DNA of 64,000 nt from Pseudomonadales bacterium. GTDB taxonomy: Bacteria; Pseudomonadota; Gammaproteobacteria; Pseudomonadales; Azotimanducaceae. The stretch is from NCBI GenBank assembly GCA_028285415.1, contig JANQPF010000012.1, forward strand, positions 1-64,000, in the 5' to 3' direction. The notes below the pieces were generated by a model that saw only the letters and a list, made by a program, of their open reading frames with translations, was not told the DNA's origin and made no database searches. The position numbers and the translations under genes are program-made. Shown here one piece after another: positions 17,064 to 26,290 of the stretch (position 1 is the stretch's first letter; every line of letters starts with the position of its first letter).

Positions 17064-19100
17064 ATGATTGATCTATCCCTGATACCGCCGGTATTCGGCG
17101 CTGTGGGGCTGGTCGCGGCGTTTGTCGTTTACGGTCTCGTCAAAAGTTACGACGAGGGTGACGACAACCTGAAGAAGATTGCTGACCAGATTCACCTTGG
17201 CGCGATGGTGTTCATGCGCCGCGAATACACGATGCTGGCTATCTTTGCTGCCGTACTGCTGGCGCTGATCTTTTTCACCGAAGCGCTCGGGCCGTACACC
17301 GCAGCCGCCTTCGTTGCCGGCGCGCTCTCATCTGCCGGTGCCGGCTGGATTGGTATGTACACGGCAACCAAAGCCAACGTACGCACCACCAACGCAGCGC
17401 ATACTCAGGGCGCTGCAGCGGCATTATCCGTCGCGTTCTTCGGCGGTTCGATCATGGGACTTGCGGTCGCTTCCCTCGGTCTGATGGGCCTCGGTCTGGT
17501 TTACTATTTCTTCGGCGGCGACCCCCACACTGCGCACCACATCCACGGCTTCGGCATGGGCGCATCGGTCGTTGCACTCTTCTCTCGTGTTGGCGGCGGC
17601 ATCTACACCAAGAGTGCCGACGTTGGCGCTGACCTTGTGGGTAAGATCGAACAGGGCATTCCGGAAGATGATCCGCGCAACCCCGGCGTCATCGCCGACA
17701 ACGTTGGTGATAACGTTGGCGACGTTGCCGGCATGGGATCGGATATCTTCGAGTCATATTGCGGCTCGATGATTGCCTCCATTGCCATCGCCTCGACGCT
17801 TGCCATCACCGCACTCAACACCCTCGCACCCGGCATGAGCGAAGGGGATGCGCGTTCCACGCTGATGTTCCTGCCGCTGGCGCTGGCTTCTACCGGCCTC
17901 ATCTGCTCGCTGATCGGCATTGGCGTCGTGCGGGGCTTCTCTGGCGCCAATCCGGCGCTGGCCCTGCGTATCGGCATGATCGGCAGCACCGTGCTCTTCA
18001 TGGTGGTCAGCTACCTGACCATCAACGGTCTGGGCGCTTCGAACAACATATGGTGGTCGGTCCTCTTTGGCGCGGCCGGCGGCATCATCATTGGTCTCAT
18101 CACCGAGTACTACACGTCGTCACGTCCAATCGTGCGTATCGCGGAATCCGGTGAAACCGGTCCGGCAACGGTCATGATCACAGGTCTCGCGGTTGGCATG
18201 CAGTCTGTGGCCATTCCGATTCTCACGATCTGCGCCATCATCTACGTATCCACCAGCCTCGCCGGTCTCTACGGCGTCGGCGTTGCCGCTGTTGGCCTGT
18301 TGGCGACGGTTGGCATGACCATGGCCGTAGACGCTTACGGACCCGTTGCGGATAACGCCGGCGGCATTGCGGAAATGGGCGGCCTGGGTGAAGACACCCG
18401 CGCCATTACCGATTCGCTGGACGAGCTCGGCAACACCACCGCCGCAATGGGCAAAGGTTTCGCAATCGGCGCTGCCGCACTTGCGGCGCTTGCCATCATC
18501 GCGGCATTCGTCGAGACCATCACCACCCAGTCGGGCGGTGAATTCATCCTCGACATCAGTAACCCGAGCGTTCTCATTGGGCTCTTCATCGGCGGCCTGG
18601 TACCGTTTTTGATTGCCTCCATCACGATGACGGCGGTTGGCGATGCGGCGATGGATATGATCCAGGAGATCCGTCGTCAGTTCCGAGACATCCCGGGACT
18701 CATGGAAGGTACCGCCGATCCGGACAACGCCAAATGTGTGGACATCGCCACAACGGCTGCGCTGCGTCGCATGCTGCTGCCCGGCATCATCGCTGTGGCT
18801 GTGCCTCCGGCTGTGGGTTTCACCCTCGGCGCCGAGGCGCTTGGCGGTACGCTGGGCGGCGCGCTTCTGGGCTGTGTGCTCCTCGCGCTGACCATGGCTA
18901 ACGCCGGCGGCGCCTGGGACAACGCTAAGAAGTACGTTGAAAAGGGCAACCTCGGCGGCAAAGGCTCAGAGGTTCATGCTGCTGCGGTTGTTGGCGATAC
19001 GGTGGGCGATCCCTTCAAAGACACCTCCGGACCGTCGATGAACATCCTCATCAACGTGATGGCCATTGTCAGCCTCGTCATTGCACCTCTCCTGGTGTGA
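17064..19100 (+). CDS. hppA: Membrane-bound ion-pumping pyrophosphatase, K+-dependent type
   Basis: 678 aa, full length. It hydrolyses pyrophosphate and pumps H+ (or Na+) across the inner membrane; about 16 transmembrane helices are apparent. The catalytic loop is present ([20 protein letters not shown], then [20 protein letters not shown]), as is the C-terminal [17 protein letters not shown]. Residue 460, in [10 protein letters not shown], is Ala; K+-independent enzymes have Lys here, so this one should need K+. Whether it moves H+ or Na+ cannot be settled by eye. A PPi-dependent phosphofructokinase gene lies 2 kb downstream. Confidence 0.95.
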   Translation: MIDLSLIPPVFGAVGLVAAFVVYGLVKSYDEGDDNLKKIADQIHLGAMVFMRREYTMLAIFAAVLLALIFFTEALGPYTAAAFVAGALSSAGAGWIGMYTATKANVRTTNAAHTQGAAAALSVAFFGGSIMGLAVASLGLMGLGLVYYFFGGDPHTAHHIHGFGMGASVVALFSRVGGGIYTKSADVGADLVGKIEQGIPEDDPRNPGVIADNVGDNVGDVAGMGSDIFESYCGSMIASIAIASTLAITALNTLAPGMSEGDARSTLMFLPLALASTGLICSLIGIGVVRGFSGANPALALRIGMIGSTVLFMVVSYLTINGLGASNNIWWSVLFGAAGGIIIGLITEYYTSSRPIVRIAESGETGPATVMITGLAVGMQSVAIPILTICAIIYVSTSLAGLYGVGVAAVGLLATVGMTMAVDAYGPVADNAGGIAEMGGLGEDTRAITDSLDELGNTTAAMGKGFAIGAAALAALAIIAAFVETITTQSGGEFILDISNPSVLIGLFIGGLVPFLIASITMTAVGDAAMDMIQEIRRQFRDIPGLMEGTADPDNAKCVDIATTAALRRMLLPGIIAVAVPPAVGFTLGAEALGGTLGGALLGCVLLALTMANAGGAWDNAKKYVEKGNLGGKGSEVHAAAVVGDTVGDPFKDTSGPSMNILINVMAIVSLVIAPLLV

Positions 19101-19125
19101 TTAGCTGACGGCCAGAGGCTGAAGG

Positions 19126-19152
19126 AAAGGGGCGCTTCATGCGCCCCTTTTT
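19126..19152 (+). terminator. Intrinsic terminator after hppA
   Basis: A perfect 10-bp stem (AAAGGGGCGC / GCGCCCCTTT) with the loop TTCAT is followed by further T residues. It lies 25 bases after the hppA stop. Read on the other strand it also follows the small coiled-coil gene ending at 19160, so it may be bidirectional. Confidence 0.85.
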
Positions 19153-19159
19153 GTGCCCG

Positions 19160-19420
19160 TCAGTCGAGCATGTCCGTGAGACGCCGGTAAGCGTCACCGA
19201 TCTCATCACCCAGCCGGTGTGCTGCAACTTTCGCATCATCGGTGAATTCGGACAGGTGCCGCTCCAGCGATTCCCACTTGTTCTCCACCACCTCCCACTC
19301 GTCCCGCAACTCCTTGCCGGCGAGGTTGAGCTGCACGGCCAGACGCTCACGGTCACGCTTGAGCGCTTGCAGAAGCTCGTGAAACGACTGCTTGGAGTCT
19401 TCGCCAATCTCTGTCGACAT
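19160..19420 (-). CDS. Small charged coiled-coil protein
   Basis: 86 aa from ATG 19420; the frame could extend to 19453 through a TTG-type start. The protein is almost all charged helix with heptad-like spacing (SFHELLQALKRDRERLAVQLNLAGKEL, WEVVENKWESLERHLSEFTDDAKVAAHRL), so a coiled coil is likely. No signal peptide or membrane helix is seen. I do not recognise a family. It converges with hppA and shares the terminator. Confidence 0.65.
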   Translation of the reverse strand: MSTEIGEDSKQSFHELLQALKRDRERLAVQLNLAGKELRDEWEVVENKWESLERHLSEFTDDAKVAAHRLGDEIGDAYRRLTDMLD

Positions 19421-19546
19421 AGCGCTTTCCTGATTCACTGTATATACCCCCATTTCAGCACCGGGGTCCCGGTGAAAACATCCGTATTTCTACTATGCAG
19501 CCAACCGCAGATCGACATTGTCAGCGCCATCTGGTCTCATGGACAC

Positions 19547-20146
19547 ATGAAGACGCGGCTGTACATCCTCGTGACCGTGTTGACCCTGCCGGGCGTTGCA
19601 GCACTGGCCGAAGTTGCCGTGCCCGCGCAACCACCTGCGTTTGCAGAGTGTAAAGACGAATACCCAAGCAGCATTGTCGGTACCTGGCGTTCGGACCCCG
19701 TCTGGACGCGGGAGGAGCAAATCCGGCGCAACCCCGAGGCCGCGACAGGTACGACCAACACGGCTGCCGACGGAGGGGTAGCGGCGTCGGCCACCATCCA
19801 ATTCACGGACACGGCCTTCATCACAGACCAGCTGACGCGGGAATACACGGTCATTGCAGGTAATGCGCAGCTTTACATACTGGAGCTGCGCGACGACCAC
19901 GGCGCCACCCACCCGGTTCGAGTAGAGCTGGTAACCTGCGGGATTGTCATTGAATCAAACACTGCCTGCGAGGGAGCCTTCTGTGCAAACGCGATCGACG
20001 ACCTGTTCAAACGGATCATGCAGCAGACCGGGGAGACGATCGACGCCGCGAAGGTTGAGGCGCTCAAAAAACAGGCGCTCGAATCGCTTGCAGAACAATC
20101 GCGGCAGCCAGTGCGGACCTACTATCGCGCCGTTGCCGAAAACTAG
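19547..20146 (+). CDS. Secreted protein of unknown function
   Basis: 199 aa from ATG 19547. The first 22 residues (MKTRLYILVTVLTLPGVAALAE) are a signal peptide. The mature part starts with CKDEYPSSIVGTWRSDPVW, which looks like a lipocalin-type 'threshold for display' beta-protein opening (GTWRS), followed by predicted beta strands (ASATIQFTDTAFIT, REYTVIAGNAQLYILEL). Four Cys residues could form two disulfides. The C-terminus is helical (AAKVEALKKQALESLAEQS). It stands alone between the coiled-coil gene and a broken peptidase gene. Confidence 0.65.
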   Translation: MKTRLYILVTVLTLPGVAALAEVAVPAQPPAFAECKDEYPSSIVGTWRSDPVWTREEQIRRNPEAATGTTNTAADGGVAASATIQFTDTAFITDQLTREYTVIAGNAQLYILELRDDHGATHPVRVELVTCGIVIESNTACEGAFCANAIDDLFKRIMQQTGETIDAAKVEALKKQALESLAEQSRQPVRTYYRAVAEN

Positions 20147-20227
20147 CAGGTTCCGCTTTGCAGCTGCCGCCGCCAAAGGCGCCGTAACCATGGATCCGAG
20201 GCGTCTTTGCAGGACTTGAGCGATCTG

Positions 20228-21114
20228 ATGCCCGTCATCGACGGCTTTCCGCGCCCGGACTGGTCGTCCATTGCAGAAATCATCGAAGCGCGACCGGAGC
20301 ATCATTGGCAGCAGACTGGGAAGCCTGCGTTGGCACCTGGCTGAAGCTCCTGGCGCAGAGCCTTGCGCAGAGCCCAGAGACGGACTATCGGATTCTGGAG
20401 ACTGACAACTTTCTCGTGCTGACCGCGCAACGCGGCCGCTACGCAAATCTCCTCAGCGAATTTCTCGAGCGCGCGCTCGAACAGATAGTGACGACGCTCA
20501 GGGGCGTTGCGGTCGATGACGGATACGGCAAACACGTCGTGCTCCTTTTCGACGACCAGGACGCGTACTACCGCTACAAAGCCTACTTTTATCCGGACGA
20601 GGGCGATTTCATTCTGAGCGCCGGCACCTAGCTGCACACCGGTTATGGGCATTTTGCGTTCCCATTCATGGACATGGACGAGGCAGAGGCCACCGCCGCG
20701 CACGAGCTGACGCATGCCTGCCTCGCCCACCTGCCGTTGCCGCTATGGCTCAACGAGGGATTGGCGGTGACCATGGAACACGCCATCTGCAATTACCGGC
20801 TGCATAATCGGCACGAGCGTCTGCCCGAGCATACGGCTTTCTGGAATCAGGCCACCATGCAGGGATTCTGGAGCGGCGACGCGTTTGGTCAACCCGACGA
20901 AGGCAGTAGCCTGAGCTATGAGCTCGCCAGCTGGTGTGTCCAGGCACTGGTCAGGGACTACGATGCGTTCGCAGCGTTCGCCAACGAGGCGTCATTCGAA
21001 GACGCGGGCAACTCTGCAGCGATCACCCACTACGGTTTTAACCTCGGCGTGCTCGTCGAGCAGTTTCTCGGTCGTGGCACGTGGCGCCCTGACCCTTCAG
21101 CCTGGCCGCGCTAG
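20228..21114 (+). pseudogene. Disrupted zinc metallopeptidase-like gene (frameshift plus amber stop)
   Basis: Three pieces of one protein can be read. Frame 2 from ATG 20228 gives MPVIDGFPRPDWSSIAEIIE. Near 20303 the reading shifts to frame 1 (LAADWEACVGTWLKLL onward). That frame meets a TAG at 20629-20631, then continues in the same frame (LHTGYGHFAFPFMDMDEAEA) to the stop at 21114. The last piece has HELTH followed by NEGLAV, a gluzincin-like active site. Two independent lesions with otherwise intact coding character suggest recent inactivation; sequencing error is the alternative. Confidence 0.7.
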
Positions 21115-21116
21115 TA

Positions 21117-22373
21117 CTACCACTTCTGTGGCAGCTTCTTCGCCACCAGCCGATTCTTCAATCGGACATACTGCGGCAGACCATTTTTGAAGCTCGGATA
21201 ATCTTCGCCTGCAATGAGCGGCGCGAGGTAACGCTTCGCCGCGGCAGTGACGCCAAAGCCGTCCCTCGAGATGAAGTTCTTCGGCATCTTGCGCTCGACG
21301 TTGGCCACCCGCGAGAGTTGGGCCTCGCCGATTTTCCACCGATAGGGTTTGTCGCTCGTGCGCACGATGGTTGGCATCAGTGCAGTTTTCCCAGCCACTG
21401 CCATGTTCACCGCAGCCTGCCCGAGCGCATACGCCTGTTCGACGTCGGTTGCCGAAGCAATGTGTCTGGCGGCGCGCTGCAGATAGTCAGCAACCGCCCA
21501 GTGGTACTTGTAACCCAACTTCGACTTGATGAGCTCGGCGACCATCGGCGCGACACCGCCGAGCTGAGTGTGCCCGAACGCGTCTTTGCCGCCCGCGTCT
21601 GCGAGGAACGTACCGTTCTTGTACTGAGCGCCTTCCGATACGACGACCACGCAGTAACCCTGCTTCTTGACGGTCTCTTTCACCTTCTTAAGGAACTTAC
21701 CCTGCACAAAGGGCACCTCCGGCAGCAGGATGATGTGCGGCGCATCGCCTTTTTCTTCCTGCGCCAGCGCGCTGGCGGCGGCAATCCACCCGGCGTGGCG
21801 GCCCATGACTTCGAGAACAAATATTTTCGTCGACGTCTCGCACATGCTGGCAACGTCGAGCGCCGCCTCTTTGGTCGATACAGCAACATATTTGGCGACG
21901 GATCCGAAGCCGGGGCAGCAATCGGTGAACGGCAGATCGTTGTCCACCGTTTTGGGAATACCGATGCATTGCATCTGGTAGCCGAGATCTTCGCCGAGCT
22001 GAGACACTTTGTTGGCGGTGTCCTGCGAATCACCGCCGCCGTTGTAGAAGAAATAGCGAATGTTGTGCGCTTTGAAGACATCGATGAGCCGGTGGTATTC
22101 CCGCTCGTTCTCTTCCAGCGACTTCAGCTTGTAACGGCAGGAACCAAACGCGCCGCTTGGCGTCTGCCGCAAACCCGCAATTGCCCGCGCGCTCTCCCGG
22201 GAAGTATCGATGAGCTCTTCGTTCAGCGCGCCGAGAATGCCATTGCGTCCGGCGTAGACCTTGCCGATGACGTCTTTGCGCCGGCGGGCCGTCTCGATGA
22301 CGCCACACGCTGAGGCGTTGATGACAGCGGTCACACCGCCGGATTGAGCATAGAAAGCGTTGGCTTTGGCCAC
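21117..22373 (-). CDS. pfp: Pyrophosphate-dependent 6-phosphofructokinase
   Basis: 418 aa. It phosphorylates fructose 6-phosphate with PPi instead of ATP, reversibly. PPi specificity shows at NGGGDSQDTA (111-120; Asp replaces the Gly of ATP enzymes) and GIPKTVDND (138-146; Lys141 in place of Gly, catalytic Asp144). EVMGRHAGW, a sugar-phosphate site, is present. Together with the membrane pyrophosphatase at 17064 it points to a PPi-linked glycolysis. A stem-loop and an imperfect palindrome lie in its 5' region. It is divergent from the membrane protein/mpl pair. Confidence 0.93.
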   Translation of the reverse strand: MAKANAFYAQSGGVTAVINASACGVIETARRRKDVIGKVYAGRNGILGALNEELIDTSRESARAIAGLRQTPSGAFGSCRYKLKSLEENEREYHRLIDVFKAHNIRYFFYNGGGDSQDTANKVSQLGEDLGYQMQCIGIPKTVDNDLPFTDCCPGFGSVAKYVAVSTKEAALDVASMCETSTKIFVLEVMGRHAGWIAAASALAQEEKGDAPHIILLPEVPFVQGKFLKKVKETVKKQGYCVVVVSEGAQYKNGTFLADAGGKDAFGHTQLGGVAPMVAELIKSKLGYKYHWAVADYLQRAARHIASATDVEQAYALGQAAVNMAVAGKTALMPTIVRTSDKPYRWKIGEAQLSRVANVERKMPKNFISRDGFGVTAAAKRYLAPLIAGEDYPSFKNGLPQYVRLKNRLVAKKLPQKW

Positions 22374-22423
22374 AATGTTTCCTTTTCTTCCAATGGGTTT
22401 GTGTCAGAACACGGGACGGCGCT

Positions 22424-22445
22424 GCGCCGCTAAAAAAAGCGGCGC
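22424..22445 (-). promoter_or_regulatory. Stem-loop in the pfp leader region
   Basis: GCGCCGC and GCGGCGC pair perfectly around an eight-base A-rich loop, about 50 bases upstream of the pfp start. There is no T tract after the stem on either strand, so it is not a standard terminator. An imperfect palindrome, TTCAACTCGAATTGAA, lies further out at 22483-22498. The role of either is unknown. Confidence 0.4.
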
Positions 22446-22618
22446 TATTGTCCGTGAACCGACTGATTTGTGCGACAATTTATTCAACTCGAATTGAAAA
22501 AATGCATGAAAGCCCGTAGCGCCTCATGGTCGCGCCAGACTCATCGCCAGTTTCGCTGGCGCGACACGGAAACGACCCATCGAACAGCACTGACTCAACG
22601 ACAGCAGGACCTCGTTTC

Positions 22619-23125
22619 ATGAGTGCGATCGTTTTGCTGTTCTGGCGCATCTGCCTGTTCCGCGCCGGTCCGGAAGCCGTCCCCGTCAGCGGTGCGCTGA
22701 CCGCCCTGGTCATCGTCACCAACGCGCTGGTCAACATCGGCGGACAAATGTTGTTGGGCGGTGAAACGGAGACGCTGGCGCACGCGGTCGCCACATCGGT
22801 GGTGTCGCTGGCGGGTTCGGCAGGGCTCGTCTGGTTCGTGATGATGCTGATGGACCTGACCAATCGGTTCCCCCAAACGATTACCGCGCTCATTGCCGCA
22901 GACATCATTCTCACGCTCATCGCCGCCATCCTGCTTGCGTTGATCGGTGAGACCCAGAACGCGTTTGCCGTTTTCGTCTATGCCCTCCTCGTCAGCTGGA
23001 CGCTGGCTGTGAACGGCTTCATCTTTCACCGGGCCCTCAACATTCATATCGGCTTCGGCGTGGCGATGGCACTTTTCGTTTTCATCTTTACCATTGCAAT
23101 AACCCAGACGGCGGTGCCCGGTTGA
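22619..23125 (+). CDS. Small inner-membrane protein upstream of mpl
   Basis: 168 aa from ATG 22619, with AGGA upstream. Four to five hydrophobic helices are visible (GALTALVIVTNALVNIGGQML, ATSVVSLAGSAGLVWFVMMLM, ALIAADIILTLIAAILLALIG, AVFVYALLVSWTLAVNGFIF, VAMALFVFIFTIAITQ). No catalytic motif or named family is recognised. The stop overlaps the TTG start of mpl (TTGA), so the two are translationally coupled; a link with cell-wall recycling is only an inference from this. Confidence 0.7.
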   Translation: MSAIVLLFWRICLFRAGPEAVPVSGALTALVIVTNALVNIGGQMLLGGETETLAHAVATSVVSLAGSAGLVWFVMMLMDLTNRFPQTITALIAADIILTLIAAILLALIGETQNAFAVFVYALLVSWTLAVNGFIFHRALNIHIGFGVAMALFVFIFTIAITQTAVPG

Positions 23126-24540
23126 GCGGACAGAGTGTGAAACAACGTATCTACTTCCTCGGTATCGGCGGCACGCTGATGGGGAGCCTTGCGCAGCTGG
23201 CCAAAGAGCTCGGCCACACCGTCAGCGGCAGCGATCAGGCGTTGTACCCGCCAATGAGCGATCAGCTGGTTGCCGCGGAGATCGACGTATTCGAGGGGTT
23301 CGACCCGGCGCAACTCGATCCCGCACCCGACCTGGTGGTCATCGGCAATGCCGGGCTGCCGCGCGGTCACGATGCCGTCGAGTACGTGCTCGAAAGCGGT
23401 CTGCCTTACACCTCAGGCGCCCAATGGCTCGGCGAAGGCGTGCTGCGCGACCGCTGGGTGCTGGCCGTTGCCGGTACCCACGGCAAAACCACCACGGCGA
23501 GCATGCTCGCATGGATCCTGGATGCCGCGGGGCTCGAGACCGGCTATCTCATCGGCGGCGCGCCGCTCAACTTCCCGCAGTCCGCGCGGCTCGGCCAGTC
23601 GCCGTTTTTTGTGGTCGAGGCGGACGAGTACGACACGAGCTACTTTGATCGACGCTCCAAGTTCGTGCACTACCGGCCGCGGACGTTGATCGTGAACAAT
23701 CTCGAGTTCGACCATGCGGACATCTTCGATGATCTCGGCGCCATCCAGCGCCAGTTTCACAATCTGCTGCGCACGGTGCCCGGGAACGGCCTGGTCCTCA
23801 CCCCCAGCAATGACGATGCCATCAACGAAGTGCTCGGCATGGGATGCTGGACCGGGGTGGCAAGAGTAGGCAGCGGCCCGGTGAAAAAGCCGATCGCCGA
23901 GGACACGGGGGAGCTCTGGGACGCGGGCAATCCCGCGCCGGACGGCGGCAGCTTCGACGTGCTTCTGAACGGTGAATCCCAGGGGCGTATCGACTGGTCG
24001 CTGCTCGGCCGCCACAATCAGCTGAACGCGCTGAACGCCATTGCCGCCGCGCGCCACGCAGGCGTGCCCGTCGCTGAGTCGATTGCAGCCCTCAGCACCT
24101 TTCAAGGCGTCAAACGCCGGCTCGAGGTGCTGTTCGAGAGCTCAACCTTCACGCTGTATGACGACTTTGCCCACCACCCGACTGCCATCCGCTCAACCCT
24201 GGAAGGGTTGCGCAAGAGTGTTGGCAACGACGAGATCATCGCCATCATCGAGCCGCGCACCCACACGATGTCGCTGGGCGCGCTGCGACACGACCTGTCA
24301 ACCTGCAGCGCCGCCGCGGACCGGGTCTTCTGGTTTCGCGGCGAGAACATCAAGTGGGACCTTTCCGAGGTCGTGCAGGACTCTGTCATTCCGGCAAAAA
24401 TGTTCGATCGTCACGAAACGCTGGTGGACGCGCTCGTCAAAGAGGCGCAGCAGGAGCGGGCGAAGAAGTGCCACGCCGTCATTATGAGTAACGGCGCCTT
24501 CGGCGGGATCTATAAAACCCTGGTAGAGCGGCTGGGCTGA
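23122..24540 (+). CDS. mpl: UDP-MurNAc:tripeptide ligase, peptidoglycan recycling
   Basis: 472 aa. Mpl joins the recycled tripeptide L-Ala-gamma-D-Glu-meso-DAP to UDP-MurNAc. The Mur-ligase fold is complete: N-terminal IYFLGIGGTLMGSLA, the ATP-binding GTHGKTTTASMLAWIL near residue 120, central-domain EADEYDTSYFDRRSKF, NLEFDHADIF, the GRHNQLNALNAIAAARHAG region, and the C-terminal DDFAHHPTAI and EPRTHTMSLG. The TTG at 23122 overlaps the previous stop; a GTG at 23137 is an alternative start that would still keep the whole domain. Confidence 0.95.
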   Translation: MSGQSVKQRIYFLGIGGTLMGSLAQLAKELGHTVSGSDQALYPPMSDQLVAAEIDVFEGFDPAQLDPAPDLVVIGNAGLPRGHDAVEYVLESGLPYTSGAQWLGEGVLRDRWVLAVAGTHGKTTTASMLAWILDAAGLETGYLIGGAPLNFPQSARLGQSPFFVVEADEYDTSYFDRRSKFVHYRPRTLIVNNLEFDHADIFDDLGAIQRQFHNLLRTVPGNGLVLTPSNDDAINEVLGMGCWTGVARVGSGPVKKPIAEDTGELWDAGNPAPDGGSFDVLLNGESQGRIDWSLLGRHNQLNALNAIAAARHAGVPVAESIAALSTFQGVKRRLEVLFESSTFTLYDDFAHHPTAIRSTLEGLRKSVGNDEIIAIIEPRTHTMSLGALRHDLSTCSAAADRVFWFRGENIKWDLSEVVQDSVIPAKMFDRHETLVDALVKEAQQERAKKCHAVIMSNGAFGGIYKTLVERLG

Positions 24541-24581
24541 CCCGGTATACTGCAGGCCTGACACAATTCAGGGGAGAGGCC

Positions 24582-25508
24582 ATGCGCAGAACAGCCGTCC
24601 TGGTGCTGCTGACGTTCATCACTACCGCCAACGCCGACGACTGGTATCCGTCCAAATACGGCGCCGACGATACGCTGGGCGCCATCAACAATCTGACGCC
24701 GGAGAAGGTCATCGAGGCTGCACGCCTCGTCACCACAGGCAAAACCTATCGCCTCGGTGTCGAAACCGGCCCGACGTCTCCGGCCTATCCGCCGCGCAGC
24801 TATTCGATGACCGTCCTGCAGCTCGACGACGGTACGGGGACACCACTCGGCAGCAACAAGGCAACCGGCAACGACGACCTGATGAATCTGTGGATGGGCA
24901 TCGGCAGCCAGATCGACGGTCTCGGCCATATGGGCATCAACCACGTGTACTACAACGGTCACCATGCCAGCGATTTCGTGACGCCAAAGGGGCTGACCAA
25001 CCTCTCCATCGACCGCCTGCCACCGATCGTCTCCCGCGGCGTGCTCCTCGACATAACGCGGCTCAAAGGTGTCGACAGACTGCCGAGCGGTTACGCCATC
25101 AACGTCGAAGACATCGAAGCCGCGGCCAAGGCGGGGAAGGTCGAGATTGAGGCCGGTGACGTCGTGCTCCTGCATACCGGCTGGCTCGACGTCATGGACA
25201 GCGATCCCGTAGCCTTCATGGCGGGTCAGCCCGGGCTTGGGCTCGCCGGTGCGAAGTACCTGGCAGCGCGCGGCGTGGTTGCGGTTGGCGCGGACAACTG
25301 GGCGCTGGAGGCCATCCCCGCCGAAGATCCAAATCAGGCCTTTCCCGTCCATCCCGAGCTCCTGGCCAAAAATGGCGTCTACATACTGGAGAACATGGAC
25401 ACGCGTGAGCTTGCGGCCGACGGCGTCAGTGAGTTTCTGTTTGTGCTCGGACAGCCGCGCTTCGTTGGCGCAGTGCAGGCCGTCATCAATCCGGTAGCGA
25501 TTCGCTAG
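24582..25508 (+). CDS. Secreted cyclase-family (kynurenine formamidase-like) hydrolase
   Basis: 308 aa. A signal peptide (MRRTAVLVLLTFITTANAD) precedes a cyclase-family domain. Visible motifs are QIDGLGHMGIN (metal-binding region, a variant of the HxGTHxD motif), VLLDITRLKG, GDVVLLHTGWLD and AVGADNWALEAIP. Family members hydrolyse amide or lactone bonds, as in N-formylkynurenine; the substrate here is open. GGGGAGAGGCC precedes the ATG and a TATACT hexamer lies at 24546. The next gene, an SDR, follows by two bases. Confidence 0.85.
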   Translation: MRRTAVLVLLTFITTANADDWYPSKYGADDTLGAINNLTPEKVIEAARLVTTGKTYRLGVETGPTSPAYPPRSYSMTVLQLDDGTGTPLGSNKATGNDDLMNLWMGIGSQIDGLGHMGINHVYYNGHHASDFVTPKGLTNLSIDRLPPIVSRGVLLDITRLKGVDRLPSGYAINVEDIEAAAKAGKVEIEAGDVVLLHTGWLDVMDSDPVAFMAGQPGLGLAGAKYLAARGVVAVGADNWALEAIPAEDPNQAFPVHPELLAKNGVYILENMDTRELAADGVSEFLFVLGQPRFVGAVQAVINPVAIR

Positions 25509-25510
25509 CC

Positions 25511-26290
25511 ATGCTGGAAGAAAAACGCATCATCGTCACCGGGGCGGGGAGCGGCATTGGCCGCGCCACAAGCAAACTGGCTGCGGGTTACGGCGCCCGC
25601 GTGCTGTGCGTGGACCTGAGCCCCGCGGTCCACGAAACCGCTGCCGAGATCACCGCCGCGGGCGGCACAGCCGTCGGGCTCGAGGCGGATGTCAGCGATG
25701 AAAAGGCAGTGACCGGATACGTCGCAAGCGCGCTCGAAGCGTTCGGCGGCATCGACGGTATTTATGCCAACGCCGGCGTGAGCGGCGGCGGCAAGCCCAT
25801 GCTCGAGCTCAGCGTCGAAGACTGGCAGCGCACGCTCGGGGTCAACACCATCGGGGTATTTCTTGCCATCAAACATACGGTGCCGCACTTCATCGAGCAG
25901 GGGAGCGGCACAATTGTCATGACGGCTTCGGTAGCGGGCTTGCGCGCCAACGCCGGCGGCGTGGACTACAGCGCAAGCAAAGCGGGAGTCATCAGCATGG
26001 CGCAAACCGTTGCCTACCAGCTCTACGGCACAGGCGTACGTATCAACGCCATCTGTCCGGGTATCATCGAGACCGGGATGACAAAACCCGCCTTCGACCG
26101 CGCGCGCGAACGCGGCACCGAAGATCGTATCGGTCAGATCAATCCCACCAGACGGCACGGCGAGCCGTCGGAGATCGGCGAGATGGCCTGCTTTCTTTTG
26201 AGCGAGCGCGCCTCCTACGTCAACGGCCAGGCGATCCCGGTCGACGGCGGTCTGTCGGCGTCACACCCCTGGGTGTTCCCCCGCTCATGA
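25511..26290 (+). CDS. Short-chain dehydrogenase/reductase
   Basis: 259 aa, a classical SDR. The cofactor motif TGAGSGIG is at residues 10-17. An Asp in VLCVDLS at the end of beta-2 suggests NAD(H) rather than NADP(H). NAG, the catalytic Ser region (MTASVAG), YSASK and the C-terminal GQAIPVDGG are all in place. The substrate cannot be told. It follows the cyclase gene by two bases and overlaps the next lipoprotein gene by ATGA, so the three look like one operon. Confidence 0.92.
   Translation: MLEEKRIIVTGAGSGIGRATSKLAAGYGARVLCVDLSPAVHETAAEITAAGGTAVGLEADVSDEKAVTGYVASALEAFGGIDGIYANAGVSGGGKPMLELSVEDWQRTLGVNTIGVFLAIKHTVPHFIEQGSGTIVMTASVAGLRANAGGVDYSASKAGVISMAQTVAYQLYGTGVRINAICPGIIETGMTKPAFDRARERGTEDRIGQINPTRRHGEPSEIGEMACFLLSERASYVNGQAIPVDGGLSASHPWVFPRS

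Noticed and set aside
20629-20631. TAG as a pyrrolysine or other recoding site
   Set aside because: No recoding signal or pyl genes are visible, and a separate frameshift upstream favours decay or error.
21318-22313. Plus-strand open frame of 331 codons over pfp
   Set aside because: Antisense shadow of the PPi-dependent phosphofructokinase, which has full motifs.
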